64,000 nt of DNA from DASZFV01 sp036494575 (GTDB lineage Bacteria; Myxococcota_A; Polyangia; Fen-1088), in NCBI GenBank assembly GCA_036494575.1, contig DASXOE010000120.1, positions 21,998 to 85,997 of the forward strand. The letters are read 5' to 3'. Numbering within the stretch: the stretch's first letter is position 1; each line of letters starts with the position of its first letter. A program made the translations under genes and the position numbers. This document shows positions 16,438-24,857 of the stretch, piece by piece. The notes under the pieces are model-generated. The model saw only the letters and a list, made by a program, of their open reading frames with translations, did not search any database and was not told the DNA's origin.

Positions 16438-17832
16438 TCAAGGGCCGAGCGCGAGGCGCAGGGAGGCGGAAAGCACGTCGAGCGAGGCGTCATAGGAGCC
16501 GTTTCCGACGACGGTCGGCGCCGGGTCGGTGCAGCCCGGTGTGAGGCATGGCGTCACCACTTGCTGGATGGCGCTCGTCGTCACCGTGCGCGCGGGCAGG
16601 AAATGGTGCGCGTACGCCACGTCGAGCGTGACCGAGGTGCGCGGGATGGCCAGCGACGCGCCCAAGGCGACGACGTCGCGCTGCCAGTTCGGGAAGTCGA
16701 CGCTCGTGCTCGCCGACGGAACGGCGGACGTCTCGTGCAGGTAGCCCGCCCGCACGGTGAAGCGCCCGGGCACGAGCTCGTGCTCGCCGCCGAGGCGCAC
16801 GCTGAACGCGTCGTCGAAGTTCTTTTGGAAGACGATGTCGGGCAGCGGCTTGCTCGTGCCCAGGTTGTCGCTCGCGATCACGATCCCGCGCGGCAGGAGC
16901 GCGATCGACCGCAGCGCCGACCAGCGCTCGTAGACGACGTCCGCCTCGACGAGCCAGCGCGCGCGCGGCCGCACGAGCACGCCCGCGCGCACGACGTCGG
17001 GCACGGGCAGCGTGAACCCCGTGGCGGTTCCGATCTGGTGCGCGCCGATCGCGCGCGCGGCCGCCGGCAGGTCGGTCGTGAGCGAGCCGGAGGCGTCGAA
17101 GGTGAAGCCTCGCCGGTAGCTGACGCCCACGGCGACGCGCTCCGTGGGTCGGCCCGTGACGCCCAGGATGGCCGTCGGGATGAACCCGCTCGTGACGTCG
17201 ACGTGCGCGAGCGCGTCGGCCGCTGGATCCGTGCCCGGGCTGTCGCCGCTCCACACGGCCTGTGTGAAGCGCGCCGAGCCCTTGACGAGCTGGAACGTGA
17301 GGCCGGCGGCGAGCCATCGGTTGAAGGCGGCCGCCACGGCCCCCGACCAGTAGACGATCTGCGTATCGGTCGAGATCAGCGCGTAGCGCTGCGCGCCCAA
17401 CGCGGGATACTGGAGCTTGCCGATGGCCGATGGTCCCGCGACGCCGGCCGCGAACGTCAGGCCCGCGAGGGGCCCGATTCGACCCAGGCCCAGGCTCACG
17501 ACGGCGGCCGGTGCCAGGAACGGAGGCGCGCCGTTGGAGACGGCCGGATCTCCGCCGGCGGGGGTGAACGTCAGGCGTTGCCACGCGAAGTTCGCGTCGA
17601 GCGTGGCGCGCAGCCCGTCTTGTCGGCCGAAGCCCGCTGGGTTGTAGAGGAGCGCCAGTCCCCCGTCGGGATCGGCGGCGTAGGCGCCGCCCCGACCGAG
17701 CGCGAGGGTCCCGACGTCCGGGTGCTCGACGCCCGCGGCGCGCGCGTCGTGCGGGACGGACGGCGCCACGGCCGCTGCCCACGCCACGGCGAAGGCAAAG
17801 CCGAAAACGCTTCTAGAGAGGGGCCTACGCAC
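16438..17832 (-). CDS. OmpP1/FadL-family outer-membrane transporter
   Basis: 464 residues with a signal peptide (cleavage near HDARA). FadL proteins are 14-stranded barrels with an N-terminal hatch that move long-chain fatty acids and other hydrophobic compounds across the outer membrane. The hatch signature is clear: LGRGGAYAADPDGGLALLYN followed by PAGF. The rest alternates short amphipathic strands. The end, SLRLALGP, lacks a terminal Phe. Substrate unknown; no fatty-acid degradation operon adjoins it, although an enoyl-CoA hydratase gene lies about 5 kb away. Confidence 0.82.
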   Translation of the reverse strand: MRRPLSRSVFGFAFAVAWAAAVAPSVPHDARAAGVEHPDVGTLALGRGGAYAADPDGGLALLYNPAGFGRQDGLRATLDANFAWQRLTFTPAGGDPAVSNGAPPFLAPAAVVSLGLGRIGPLAGLTFAAGVAGPSAIGKLQYPALGAQRYALISTDTQIVYWSGAVAAAFNRWLAAGLTFQLVKGSARFTQAVWSGDSPGTDPAADALAHVDVTSGFIPTAILGVTGRPTERVAVGVSYRRGFTFDASGSLTTDLPAAARAIGAHQIGTATGFTLPVPDVVRAGVLVRPRARWLVEADVVYERWSALRSIALLPRGIVIASDNLGTSKPLPDIVFQKNFDDAFSVRLGGEHELVPGRFTVRAGYLHETSAVPSASTSVDFPNWQRDVVALGASLAIPRTSVTLDVAYAHHFLPARTVTTSAIQQVVTPCLTPGCTDPAPTVVGNGSYDASLDVLSASLRLALGP

Positions 17833-17890
17833 GTTGTTCGCGAGCCAACCTAATCACTCGGGGCGGCGCGCGCGGAGGTAACGACCGGGC

Positions 17891-18172
17891 TCACGCGCGG
17901 TGGACGCGAGCGACCAGCGCCGGAGCACTTCCCTCCGGCTCGCGCGCCGTACCGAGCAAGGCGCAGAACGCCGCGATGACGGCGACGAGCGCGGCTGTCG
18001 ACACGAGGATCATGACGTTCGCTTGCCGACGCCGGCGCTTGGTGGCGCGCTGGATGGCCGCGTGCTGGCCCTTGCCGAGGCGGCGCGTCTCCCGGGCGCG
18101 CTTGTAGTACTGCGCCCACGACGGCGAGGTCGCTGGCAAGTAGGGTGAGTCTTGGGCGGGCTCCGTCTCCAT
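17891..18172 (-). CDS. Small single-pass membrane protein
   Basis: 93 residues. A hydrophilic N-terminal half with a strongly basic patch (TKRRRRQAN) precedes one membrane helix at about residues 53-74 (VMILVSTAALVAVIAAFCAL) and a short outer tail. The positive-inside rule puts the N-terminus in the cytoplasm. It lies 139 bases downstream of the AsmA-like gene. No family recognised. Coding is supported by the coherent topology and the absence of a better frame. Confidence 0.55.
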   Translation of the reverse strand: METEPAQDSPYLPATSPSWAQYYKRARETRRLGKGQHAAIQRATKRRRRQANVMILVSTAALVAVIAAFCALLGTAREPEGSAPALVARVHRA

Positions 18173-18311
18173 CGACCAACTCTCCGTCTAGTCCCCGTAC
18201 ACGAAACCACGGCAGCGTAGCCCGATCGCCACCTGCGATCCAGCCCCGCCCGCCCACGCGGCGACGTCGCAGGGCGCGTCGACGTCCTCGTTGGCTGCAA
18301 GACCGAAACCA

Positions 18312-21300
18312 TCATTCCTTGAGGACGCGGCACTGGCGCGCGCCCGCGGGCCCGAACAGCGCGAGCAGGAGGCGAGAGTAGAGGCCGCGGCCGCGGAGCT
18401 GCCCCGAGATACTTCCGGCGCGGGCGTTGCCGGAGACGCGGCAGTGAAAGCCGAGATCGACGTCGGGCAGCACCGGCACCGCGACGACGAGCGCGTCGGC
18501 GGGCCCGTGCACCGTGAGGTCGAGCGTGAGGCGCGGCGGCAGCGCCTCGAACCAGGGCCGCGCGGGTCCGCTCGCGGTCTTCTTGTGAACGAACGGATCG
18601 ACGCGCGCGCGAGAGACGCCCACATCGCCCGCGAGCACGAGCTCGCGCGCCGGATCCCCGGTGAGGCGCAGCCGCAGATCGAGCGCACCGATCGTGAAGG
18701 CGGACCTCGCATTGCCCACGCGCAACCCGTGGGCCGAGAGGGGAACGTCGACCGCGCCGACGCGGAGCGGCCAGGCCGACGCGATGTCGAGGACCGCGGG
18801 GGCATCCGCCGCGCCCAGGACGACGGCGCCCTGCGCGACGGCGTCGCCCATGGCTTCGACGCGCAGCGCGCGCGTCAGGAGGTCGTGGCCGCTGGCCTCG
18901 ACGAGGCCGTCGAGCTTGAGCGCGGGCCACGTCGCGGACCGAGGCCGCAGCTCGAGGGCGTCGAGGCGCGCCGCCCCGGTTGCGACGGGGGCCCGCGCCG
19001 GGCCCGTTGCGCGCGCGTCGACGGCGATCGTGCCCGCGGCGGACGACAGCCAGGGCAGGCGGGCCTGGCGCGCGATGGCGCCCGCGTCGAGACGCGCCGT
19101 CGCCGTGAGCGCGAGGTCCGAGCGCTCGGGGGCCGCGAGATCGACGTTCACGTCGCCCGCGAGCGCGACGCGCGCGCCCGGGGCCGTGAGCGCGAGACCG
19201 GGAACGTGAACGTGCGTGCCGTCGACGGCGAGGCGGCTCCCCTCCGCGACCCCGAGCGCGAGCGGCCAGCCCTTCGGGCGCAGCGCGAGGGCACGCGCGA
19301 CGACGATCGTGCCCGCGAGCGGAGCTCGCGGCGCCGTCGCGAGGTCGACGTCGACCGCGCCGTCCGCGGCGGCGAGGACGTTCCCCCACAGCGCGTGCAA
19401 GCCGCCGAGCTCGACGCGGCCACGCGCGGCCGCCTCGGCCTCGTCGCCCGACGTGCTACCGCGGAGCGCGAGGTCGCCGCCGGCGCCCACGGCGCGCACG
19501 TCGAGGTGCGTCCTGAGCGGTCGGTGCGGCGTCACGGCGACGCGGGCGTGGCCCGAGATCGCGACGTCGAGATCGGCGAGCGCCGGCGGCAGCCACGGAC
19601 CGAGCGCGAAGCCCGCCAGCGCGAGGTTCCCGTCGGCCGTGACGCCGTCGGGTCTGCGCGTCGCGCCCACCTCGAGCGTGAGCGCGGGGCCGAGCGTGCC
19701 TTCGAGCGCGAGCGTCCAACCGCGCGCCCGCGCCTTGAAGTGTCCGTCGCCGAGGCGCCGGCCCGACAGCGAGGCGCCGGCGAGCGCGAGCGTTCCGGCG
19801 AAGGCGGGACGAGACGACGATCCCGTCACCGTGACCGCGGCGTCGAGTGTTCCGCCGAGCGCATCGCCGAGCGACGTCGCGTGTCCCGCGCCGAGCGCGG
19901 CGGGCAGCGCCACGGTCGTGAGGCCGGGCAGGGCCCCGAGCGGATAGGCGGTCAGCCGCAGCTCGCCCGAGAGCTGCCCCGCGCGCTCGGCCCGCCCACG
20001 CGCCTCGAGCTTGCCGCCCCCGACGCGCGTGAGCACCAGCCTGGCCAGCGTGAGCGCGCGGCCGTCGTCGAGCGTCGCCGTCACGGGCGCCGGCGCGCGA
20101 AAACGCTCGCCGAGGATCGTCGCGGTCGTCGACGGGGCGAACGAAAGGCGCGCGCGCAGGTGATCGAGCGGTCCCGAGACGGTGACGCGCGCCGCGAGCT
20201 GGCCGCTCGCCGTCGCGGGCGGCACCCAGCGCGCGAGCGACGCGACGGCCAAGGTCACGCTGGCGTCGACGCGCCCGGGCGGCGCGGGCGCGCCTTCCGC
20301 GCGCGGCGGCAGTGAGAGCGCGAGCGCGCCCCGCGCCGAGAGGTCGCCCCAGCGCGCGCTCAGCCCTTCGAGCCGCAACGTTCGTTGGAGGAGCCGCGCC
20401 GACGTGAGCCCGAGCTCGAGCGTGTCGTCGTCGGCGCGCGCCGCGCGCGCGCCCGGGGCCGGCGGCCCCACGCGGAACGCGAGGCGGCGCGGCTCGGGCG
20501 CCTCGCCGGCCCTCGCGAGCGTGATGTCGGCGGCCGGGATCTCGAGGTCGACGGCCGCCAGACCGGCGCGGAGCTCGAGCGCGGCACGCAGCCGCCCCGT
20601 GACACGACCGTCGAGGAGAGGTTCGAGGCTGTCGGCGAGGAAGGGTGCGAGCGCGAGGCCGCTCGCGCGAACGTCGAGCGTGGCCCGCTCGCCGCGCTCG
20701 ACGGTTGCCTCGATGCCCGCGCGCGGCCCCTCGATCGAGAGGGCGCCCGTGAGCGCGAGGAACGGCCCGCGCACGCGCGCCGTCATCGTGCCGTCGAGGA
20801 TCTCGCCGAGCGCCTCGCGCGGGAGCCAGGGCGCCTCGAGTCGCGCGGCGGCGTCGGTCAAGCGCTCCCAGCGCGCGTCGAGGGCGAGACCGGGCGGGTT
20901 GCGCTCGCCGCGCCGCCCGTGGCGCGCGAAGACGTTCTCGAACGCGGCCGTCCCCGCGAGCCGCGAGCGTCCCGTGTCGGCGTGGGCGACCGCGAGCACG
21001 AGATCGCTCGGCTCGTCAGGCGAGACGCCGACGTGGGAGATCACGACGTCGTCGAACAGCGCCGTCGTCGTCGCGACGGTGGCGTGGGCTCCGCCCGGGC
21101 CCGCGCGCAGCCGGCCGCCCGGCGCCGTGGCGTCGCGCACGTCGAACGTGAAGCCCACGCCGCCCGGCGTGCCGACGGCGAGCGAACCGGTCGCGCGCAC
21201 GCGCGGCAGCGCGAGCCCCCACACCGGGAAATCCAGCTCGACGTCGATCTCCTCGAGGCGGGCGTCGCGCACGACGAGGCTCGCGCCCGTCGAGGGCAGC

Positions 21301-21797
21301 GGGCGCGGTCCGCCGCGCCGTGGCGCGGGCGCGAGACACGCGGCGCGCGTGGCCCCCGCGGGCACGGCGCGGAAGGCGCCCAGAAAACCGGCGTCCGTGC
21401 CGTCGACGGACAGCCGCCACCGCCCGTGCGACACGAGCGCGGGCGCGACGACGATGCGCCACGGGTTCCGCGCGACGTCGATCTCGGCGCTGATATCCTC
21501 GGCGGACAGGACCTCGCCCCCGTCGGGCCCCGCGACGCGCAGCCCGCGCAGCTCGACGGCGAAGGGGCGCCCGAGCAGCAGGTCGGGCACGACGAGCCAG
21601 CCGAGGCCGCCGCCCTCGACGCGGATCGCGCCGCACAGGGACGCCGTCTCGCGCGCGACGAGCCAGCGCAGCAGGGCGCCGCGGAGCAGGAGGGGCGGCA
21701 CGAGCGGAAGGCCCACGGCGAGACTCAGCACGACGACGGCGAGGCGTCGTGCCCACCGGGCCGATGGCCGGGAGGCAGGCGGTCGCCCGGCATCCAT
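18312..21797 (-). CDS. AsmA/TamB-like large envelope protein
   Basis: 1,161 residues. One N-terminal membrane helix (about 18-42) is followed by a very long region of repeating beta-strand segments alternating LDVRASGLAL-like and GRVTGRLRAALEL-like patterns, the look of AsmA/TamB/YdbH proteins, which form a hydrophobic groove for phospholipid transport between the membranes. I do not see a distinct C-terminal TamB (DUF490) block and no TamA partner adjoins, so AsmA-like is the safer label. Predicted inner-membrane anchored, periplasmic. The function is from fold pattern only. Confidence 0.65.
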   Translation of the reverse strand: MDAGRPPASRPSARWARRLAVVVLSLAVGLPLVPPLLLRGALLRWLVARETASLCGAIRVEGGGLGWLVVPDLLLGRPFAVELRGLRVAGPDGGEVLSAEDISAEIDVARNPWRIVVAPALVSHGRWRLSVDGTDAGFLGAFRAVPAGATRAACLAPAPRRGGPRPLPSTGASLVVRDARLEEIDVELDFPVWGLALPRVRATGSLAVGTPGGVGFTFDVRDATAPGGRLRAGPGGAHATVATTTALFDDVVISHVGVSPDEPSDLVLAVAHADTGRSRLAGTAAFENVFARHGRRGERNPPGLALDARWERLTDAAARLEAPWLPREALGEILDGTMTARVRGPFLALTGALSIEGPRAGIEATVERGERATLDVRASGLALAPFLADSLEPLLDGRVTGRLRAALELRAGLAAVDLEIPAADITLARAGEAPEPRRLAFRVGPPAPGARAARADDDTLELGLTSARLLQRTLRLEGLSARWGDLSARGALALSLPPRAEGAPAPPGRVDASVTLAVASLARWVPPATASGQLAARVTVSGPLDHLRARLSFAPSTTATILGERFRAPAPVTATLDDGRALTLARLVLTRVGGGKLEARGRAERAGQLSGELRLTAYPLGALPGLTTVALPAALGAGHATSLGDALGGTLDAAVTVTGSSSRPAFAGTLALAGASLSGRRLGDGHFKARARGWTLALEGTLGPALTLEVGATRRPDGVTADGNLALAGFALGPWLPPALADLDVAISGHARVAVTPHRPLRTHLDVRAVGAGGDLALRGSTSGDEAEAAARGRVELGGLHALWGNVLAAADGAVDVDLATAPRAPLAGTIVVARALALRPKGWPLALGVAEGSRLAVDGTHVHVPGLALTAPGARVALAGDVNVDLAAPERSDLALTATARLDAGAIARQARLPWLSSAAGTIAVDARATGPARAPVATGAARLDALELRPRSATWPALKLDGLVEASGHDLLTRALRVEAMGDAVAQGAVVLGAADAPAVLDIASAWPLRVGAVDVPLSAHGLRVGNARSAFTIGALDLRLRLTGDPARELVLAGDVGVSRARVDPFVHKKTASGPARPWFEALPPRLTLDLTVHGPADALVVAVPVLPDVDLGFHCRVSGNARAGSISGQLRGRGLYSRLLLALFGPAGARQCRVLKE

Positions 21798-21870
21798 GGG
21801 CCCAGGATCTGCTCCTTCCGCCTCGCAATGTCGACTATTTACCGGTGCGATCTCTCGCTAGACTTCGGCG

Positions 21871-22260
21871 ATGACGCCCGGGGAGCGCGCGCGCTGCCGA
21901 CAAAAGCTGCTCGAGCTGCGGACCGAGCTGCTGCGCGAAGGCGACATCGCCATCGAGCCCGGGCGCGTCGACGCCGCGGCCGTCGGCACCGACGATGACG
22001 CGCAGCCGCTCACCGAGATGAGCCAGACCATCGCCTCGAGCCGCAACCGCTCGCGCACCGTCGTCACGCGCCTGGTGGCGGCGGCGCTGCGGCGCCTCGA
22101 GGACGAGCCCGACGCGTTCGGGCTCTGCGTCGAGTGCGATGAGCCGATCTCCGCCAAGCGCCTCGAGCTGCTCCCGTACGCCGAGCTGTGCGTCGACTGC
22201 CAGCAGACGCGGGACGCTCCGCGCGGCGGCCCGCGCAAGAGCGTGACTGACTACCGCTGA
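21871..22260 (+). CDS. DksA/TraR-type C4 zinc-finger protein
   Basis: 129 residues. An N-terminal coiled-coil-like region (1-80) is followed by a C4 zinc finger: C86, C89, C107 and C110, in the family context FGLCVECDEPISAKRLELLP. DksA/TraR proteins enter the RNA polymerase secondary channel and modulate transcription. The protein is shorter than E. coli DksA (151), and the acidic tip residues cannot be judged without alignment, so it may be a DksA paralogue rather than the ppGpp cofactor. Stop is 6 bases from the convergent enoyl-CoA hydratase gene. Confidence 0.88.
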   Translation: MTPGERARCRQKLLELRTELLREGDIAIEPGRVDAAAVGTDDDAQPLTEMSQTIASSRNRSRTVVTRLVAAALRRLEDEPDAFGLCVECDEPISAKRLELLPYAELCVDCQQTRDAPRGGPRKSVTDYR

Positions 22261-22266
22261 CCGCCG

Positions 22267-23019
22267 TCAGCTCTTCTTGAGGCGGGCCACGAGGGCGCGC
22301 AGCGTCGACTGCGCCTCGGGCGAGAACCATTGCTCGACCACGGCGCCGAGCATCTGGTCGTCGACCGCTTCGAAGGCCGTGACGAGGGGGCGGCGCGCGA
22401 GGGTCCGCGTCGCCGTCATCGCGGCGCGCGGGCGCCCAAGGAGCTCCCGCGCCCAGGCCACGGCGCGCGGCACGACCTCGTCCACGGGCGCGACCTCGTC
22501 GACGAGCCCCACGCGCAGCGCCTCGTCGGGCGGCACGAGCAGCCCGCCCACGGCGAGCCGCGCCGCCTGTCGCTCGCCGACGGTGTAGACGAGCGCGCGC
22601 AGCAGCACCTCCGGCACGGGCAGGCCGACGCGGACCTCGTTGAGCCCGACGAGGAAGTCACCGCTGGCGAGCACGCGGTAATCCGCGAAGAGCGCGAGCA
22701 CCGTCCCGCCCGCGGGGCTGTGGCCGGTGAGCGCCGCCACGACCGGGACGGGTGACGCCGCCAGATCGCGCATGAGGGCGAAGAACGTCCGCCACGCGTC
22801 GAGGATGCCGGCGCGGTCGAGACTCAAGAGCGCCGGCACGTCGAGGCCCCCCGAGAACCGACCCGGGCTGCCCGACAGGACGATGGCTTCGCGACCGGCG
22901 TCCGTCGCCTCGCGCAGCGCCTCTCGGAGCGCGAGCAGGAGCGCCGGATCGAGCGCGTTGACGGGCGGGCGCGCCAGGCGCAGCTCGCGGATGGTCCCGT
23001 GCTCGACCGTCTCGATCAT
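22267..23019 (-). CDS. Enoyl-CoA hydratase/isomerase family protein
   Basis: 250 residues, crotonase fold. The oxyanion-hole segments are visible (FSGGLDVPALL and ALTGHSPAGGTVLAL), followed by NEVRVGLPVPEVLLRAL and the typical DEALRVGLVDEV helix. The canonical catalytic Glu pair of true hydratases is not evident (GHSPAGG instead of G-x-x-x-GGG-E), so it may be an isomerase or another crotonase activity. The ATG overlaps the stop of the AHSA1-domain gene by four bases (ATGA), so the two are translationally coupled. Confidence 0.85.
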   Translation of the reverse strand: MIETVEHGTIRELRLARPPVNALDPALLLALREALREATDAGREAIVLSGSPGRFSGGLDVPALLSLDRAGILDAWRTFFALMRDLAASPVPVVAALTGHSPAGGTVLALFADYRVLASGDFLVGLNEVRVGLPVPEVLLRALVYTVGERQAARLAVGGLLVPPDEALRVGLVDEVAPVDEVVPRAVAWARELLGRPRAAMTATRTLARRPLVTAFEAVDDQMLGAVVEQWFSPEAQSTLRALVARLKKS

Positions 23020-23672
23020 GACCGGCGCTTGCGCGCCTTTGGCGCTCGGCGTTTCCCACCGCCCCCGCGCGCGCTGGACGGGCGCTTTGCCTTCGGGCGC
23101 GCCTTCGGCGCCCGCGCCTTGGCTTTCGCCGGCTTGGCCTTCTTCTTCCCGGCCTTGTTGCCGGCCTTGGCTTTCAACGCCGGCTTGGCCGGCTTGGCCT
23201 TTTTCGGGCCGGCCTTGGCGACGAGCCTGCCGGCCGGCTTGGGCGGCTGCTTGCGGACGCCGTTGGTCTTGCCCGACACCGCGACGAAGTACCCCTTGAG
23301 CGGCTCGAGATAGAACTTCACCCAACCGTCGCGATAGCTCGCGCCCTGTCCGCTCGGGATGTCGGTGTGCAGGATCGTGACCATCGTGCCGCCCACGGTC
23401 TCCTCGAGCGTCACCTCGACGCGCGAGTCGGGGCTGCCGAGCGGGAAGTCCTCGGCGCGCCAGGTCTGGACGATTCGCCGCCCGGGCTGCAGCTCGACGG
23501 TCTGGCCCACGGCGTAACCGTCGAAGGCGCTGTGCTTGCCGCCCACGAACGGCTCGACGACGGCTTTGTCGCCCGTGAAGGCGGTGTGCTCGTCGCTCGA
23601 GAGCCAGGCGGCGTAGATGCGCTCGGGGCGCGCGGGGATCACCTCGGAGAGCGAAAGGCTGTCGTACGTCAC
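23016..23672 (-). CDS. AHSA1/SRPBCC-domain protein with a histone-H1-like Lys/Ala/Pro tail
   Basis: 218 residues. Residues 1 to about 130 form an AHSA1-type START/SRPBCC domain (SEVIPARPERIYAAWLSS opening, FDGYAVGQ, WVKFYLEPLKGYF terminal helix), a ligand-binding fold. From about 138 to the end the protein is a low-complexity basic tail of KPAKP, KAKA and GKKKAKP units ending in RKRRS, like bacterial H1-type nucleoid proteins. Coupled by a 4-base overlap to the downstream enoyl-CoA hydratase. The tail suggests nucleic-acid binding (inference); a pure linker or solubility tail is also possible. Confidence 0.82.
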   Translation of the reverse strand: MTYDSLSLSEVIPARPERIYAAWLSSDEHTAFTGDKAVVEPFVGGKHSAFDGYAVGQTVELQPGRRIVQTWRAEDFPLGSPDSRVEVTLEETVGGTMVTILHTDIPSGQGASYRDGWVKFYLEPLKGYFVAVSGKTNGVRKQPPKPAGRLVAKAGPKKAKPAKPALKAKAGNKAGKKKAKPAKAKARAPKARPKAKRPSSARGGGGKRRAPKARKRRS

Positions 23673-23735
23673 GTGGACCTCCCGCGGCCGAAGCTAACAC
23701 GCGACGCGACCGCGCGGACGCCCGAGTGGCAGCCG

Positions 23736-24857
23736 TCACGGCGTGAGCACGAACGTGCGGCTCAGCCACGAGGCGCCCGCGCGCTCGTCGCGCGTGACGA
23801 CCCAGATCGTGACGTTGCCGTCGGCCGGCACGGCGTCGGCCTTCGGCGGGTGGTACTGGCTGTCGATGGGGATGTGGCCGTTGTCCGGCACCGTCAGCAG
23901 CGGCGACAGCTCGCTCGTCCGTTCCGGCGGCGAGAACGTCCCGGCCGTCGCGAAGAACTGGAACGTCAGGAGCTCCTTGCGGCACTGCGTCTCGATCGCG
24001 CCCGTCTGCGCGTTCTTGACGCGCAACAGATAGTGCTCGGGGGTCGTGGCATCGAAGGCCGGCTGCACGAAGAGCTCGTCGGTGGAGATCGACAGCGTCG
24101 GCGGGCTCGCCGCGAGCTCGTCGGCGGGGATGCCGTCCGTGCGGTGGCGGAAGAGGCCGATGCCCTGGAGGTTGGGGTTGGAGTTGGGGACCTGCGTGGC
24201 GGGGCAGTCGGTCCCCGCCGGGACGAGGTCGGGCGGCAGCAGCGGCCAGTAAACGACGCGCTTGAGCGCCGAGGCGGTCTCGTCCCCGATCGTGAAGGTG
24301 AGGTTCACGAGGGCGTCGAGGCTGAAGTCGCGGTTGAACTGGATGGCCTGGGCGATGGCCGGATTCATGTCCGACGTCGGCGAGGGAGCGAAGAAGGCCG
24401 CGAGCCTGTCGCCGCTCAAGCCGTAGACGACCGTCGGCTCGTACGCGATCGCCGAGCCCATCGTGGCGGAGGTCGTCGCGGAAGGCAGCTCCGTCGTCGC
24501 GAGCGCGGCGTCGAAGGGCGGCGGGAACTTGTCGGTGACGTCGTGCCCCGGGCAGAGCTTGCTGTTTCGGCCGCTCGCCGACGTGATCGTGTCGATGTAG
24601 TCCGGACAGGCCTGGCCCGTCAGCGTGAGGATGTCGCTCGGCTTCAGAGGATCGACGACGAGCGCCGTGATCGTCGCCGTCGTGTTCATGAGCGAGGCCG
24701 GATCGTCGAGCGGCACGAGGAAGCCCGCGGGATCGGTGCGGACGGCCAGTACGCGCAGGTCCTTGACCGTCGTGATGTCGTCGAGGTTGCCGCACGCGAC
24801 GAGCGCGAGCGCGAGCACGACCGGAGCCGTCACGAGGATTGGCGATGGACGTTTCAT
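23736..24857 (-). CDS. Lipoprotein partner of TonB-dependent receptor copy 2
   Basis: 373 residues. Lipoprotein signal with Cys22 (LALALVACG), then TVKDLRVLAVRTDPA, matching TVLDLRVLAVQTDPP of the copy-1 partner, and a matching C-terminal IWVVTRDERAGASWL. Internal Cys residues (about four) may form disulfides. Start ATG overlaps the receptor stop by one base (TGATG), so translation is coupled. No named family is recognised. Being the second instance of the same gene order, it supports a functional pair with the receptor. Confidence 0.75.
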   Translation of the reverse strand: MKRPSPILVTAPVVLALALVACGNLDDITTVKDLRVLAVRTDPAGFLVPLDDPASLMNTTATITALVVDPLKPSDILTLTGQACPDYIDTITSASGRNSKLCPGHDVTDKFPPPFDAALATTELPSATTSATMGSAIAYEPTVVYGLSGDRLAAFFAPSPTSDMNPAIAQAIQFNRDFSLDALVNLTFTIGDETASALKRVVYWPLLPPDLVPAGTDCPATQVPNSNPNLQGIGLFRHRTDGIPADELAASPPTLSISTDELFVQPAFDATTPEHYLLRVKNAQTGAIETQCRKELLTFQFFATAGTFSPPERTSELSPLLTVPDNGHIPIDSQYHPPKADAVPADGNVTIWVVTRDERAGASWLSRTFVLTP

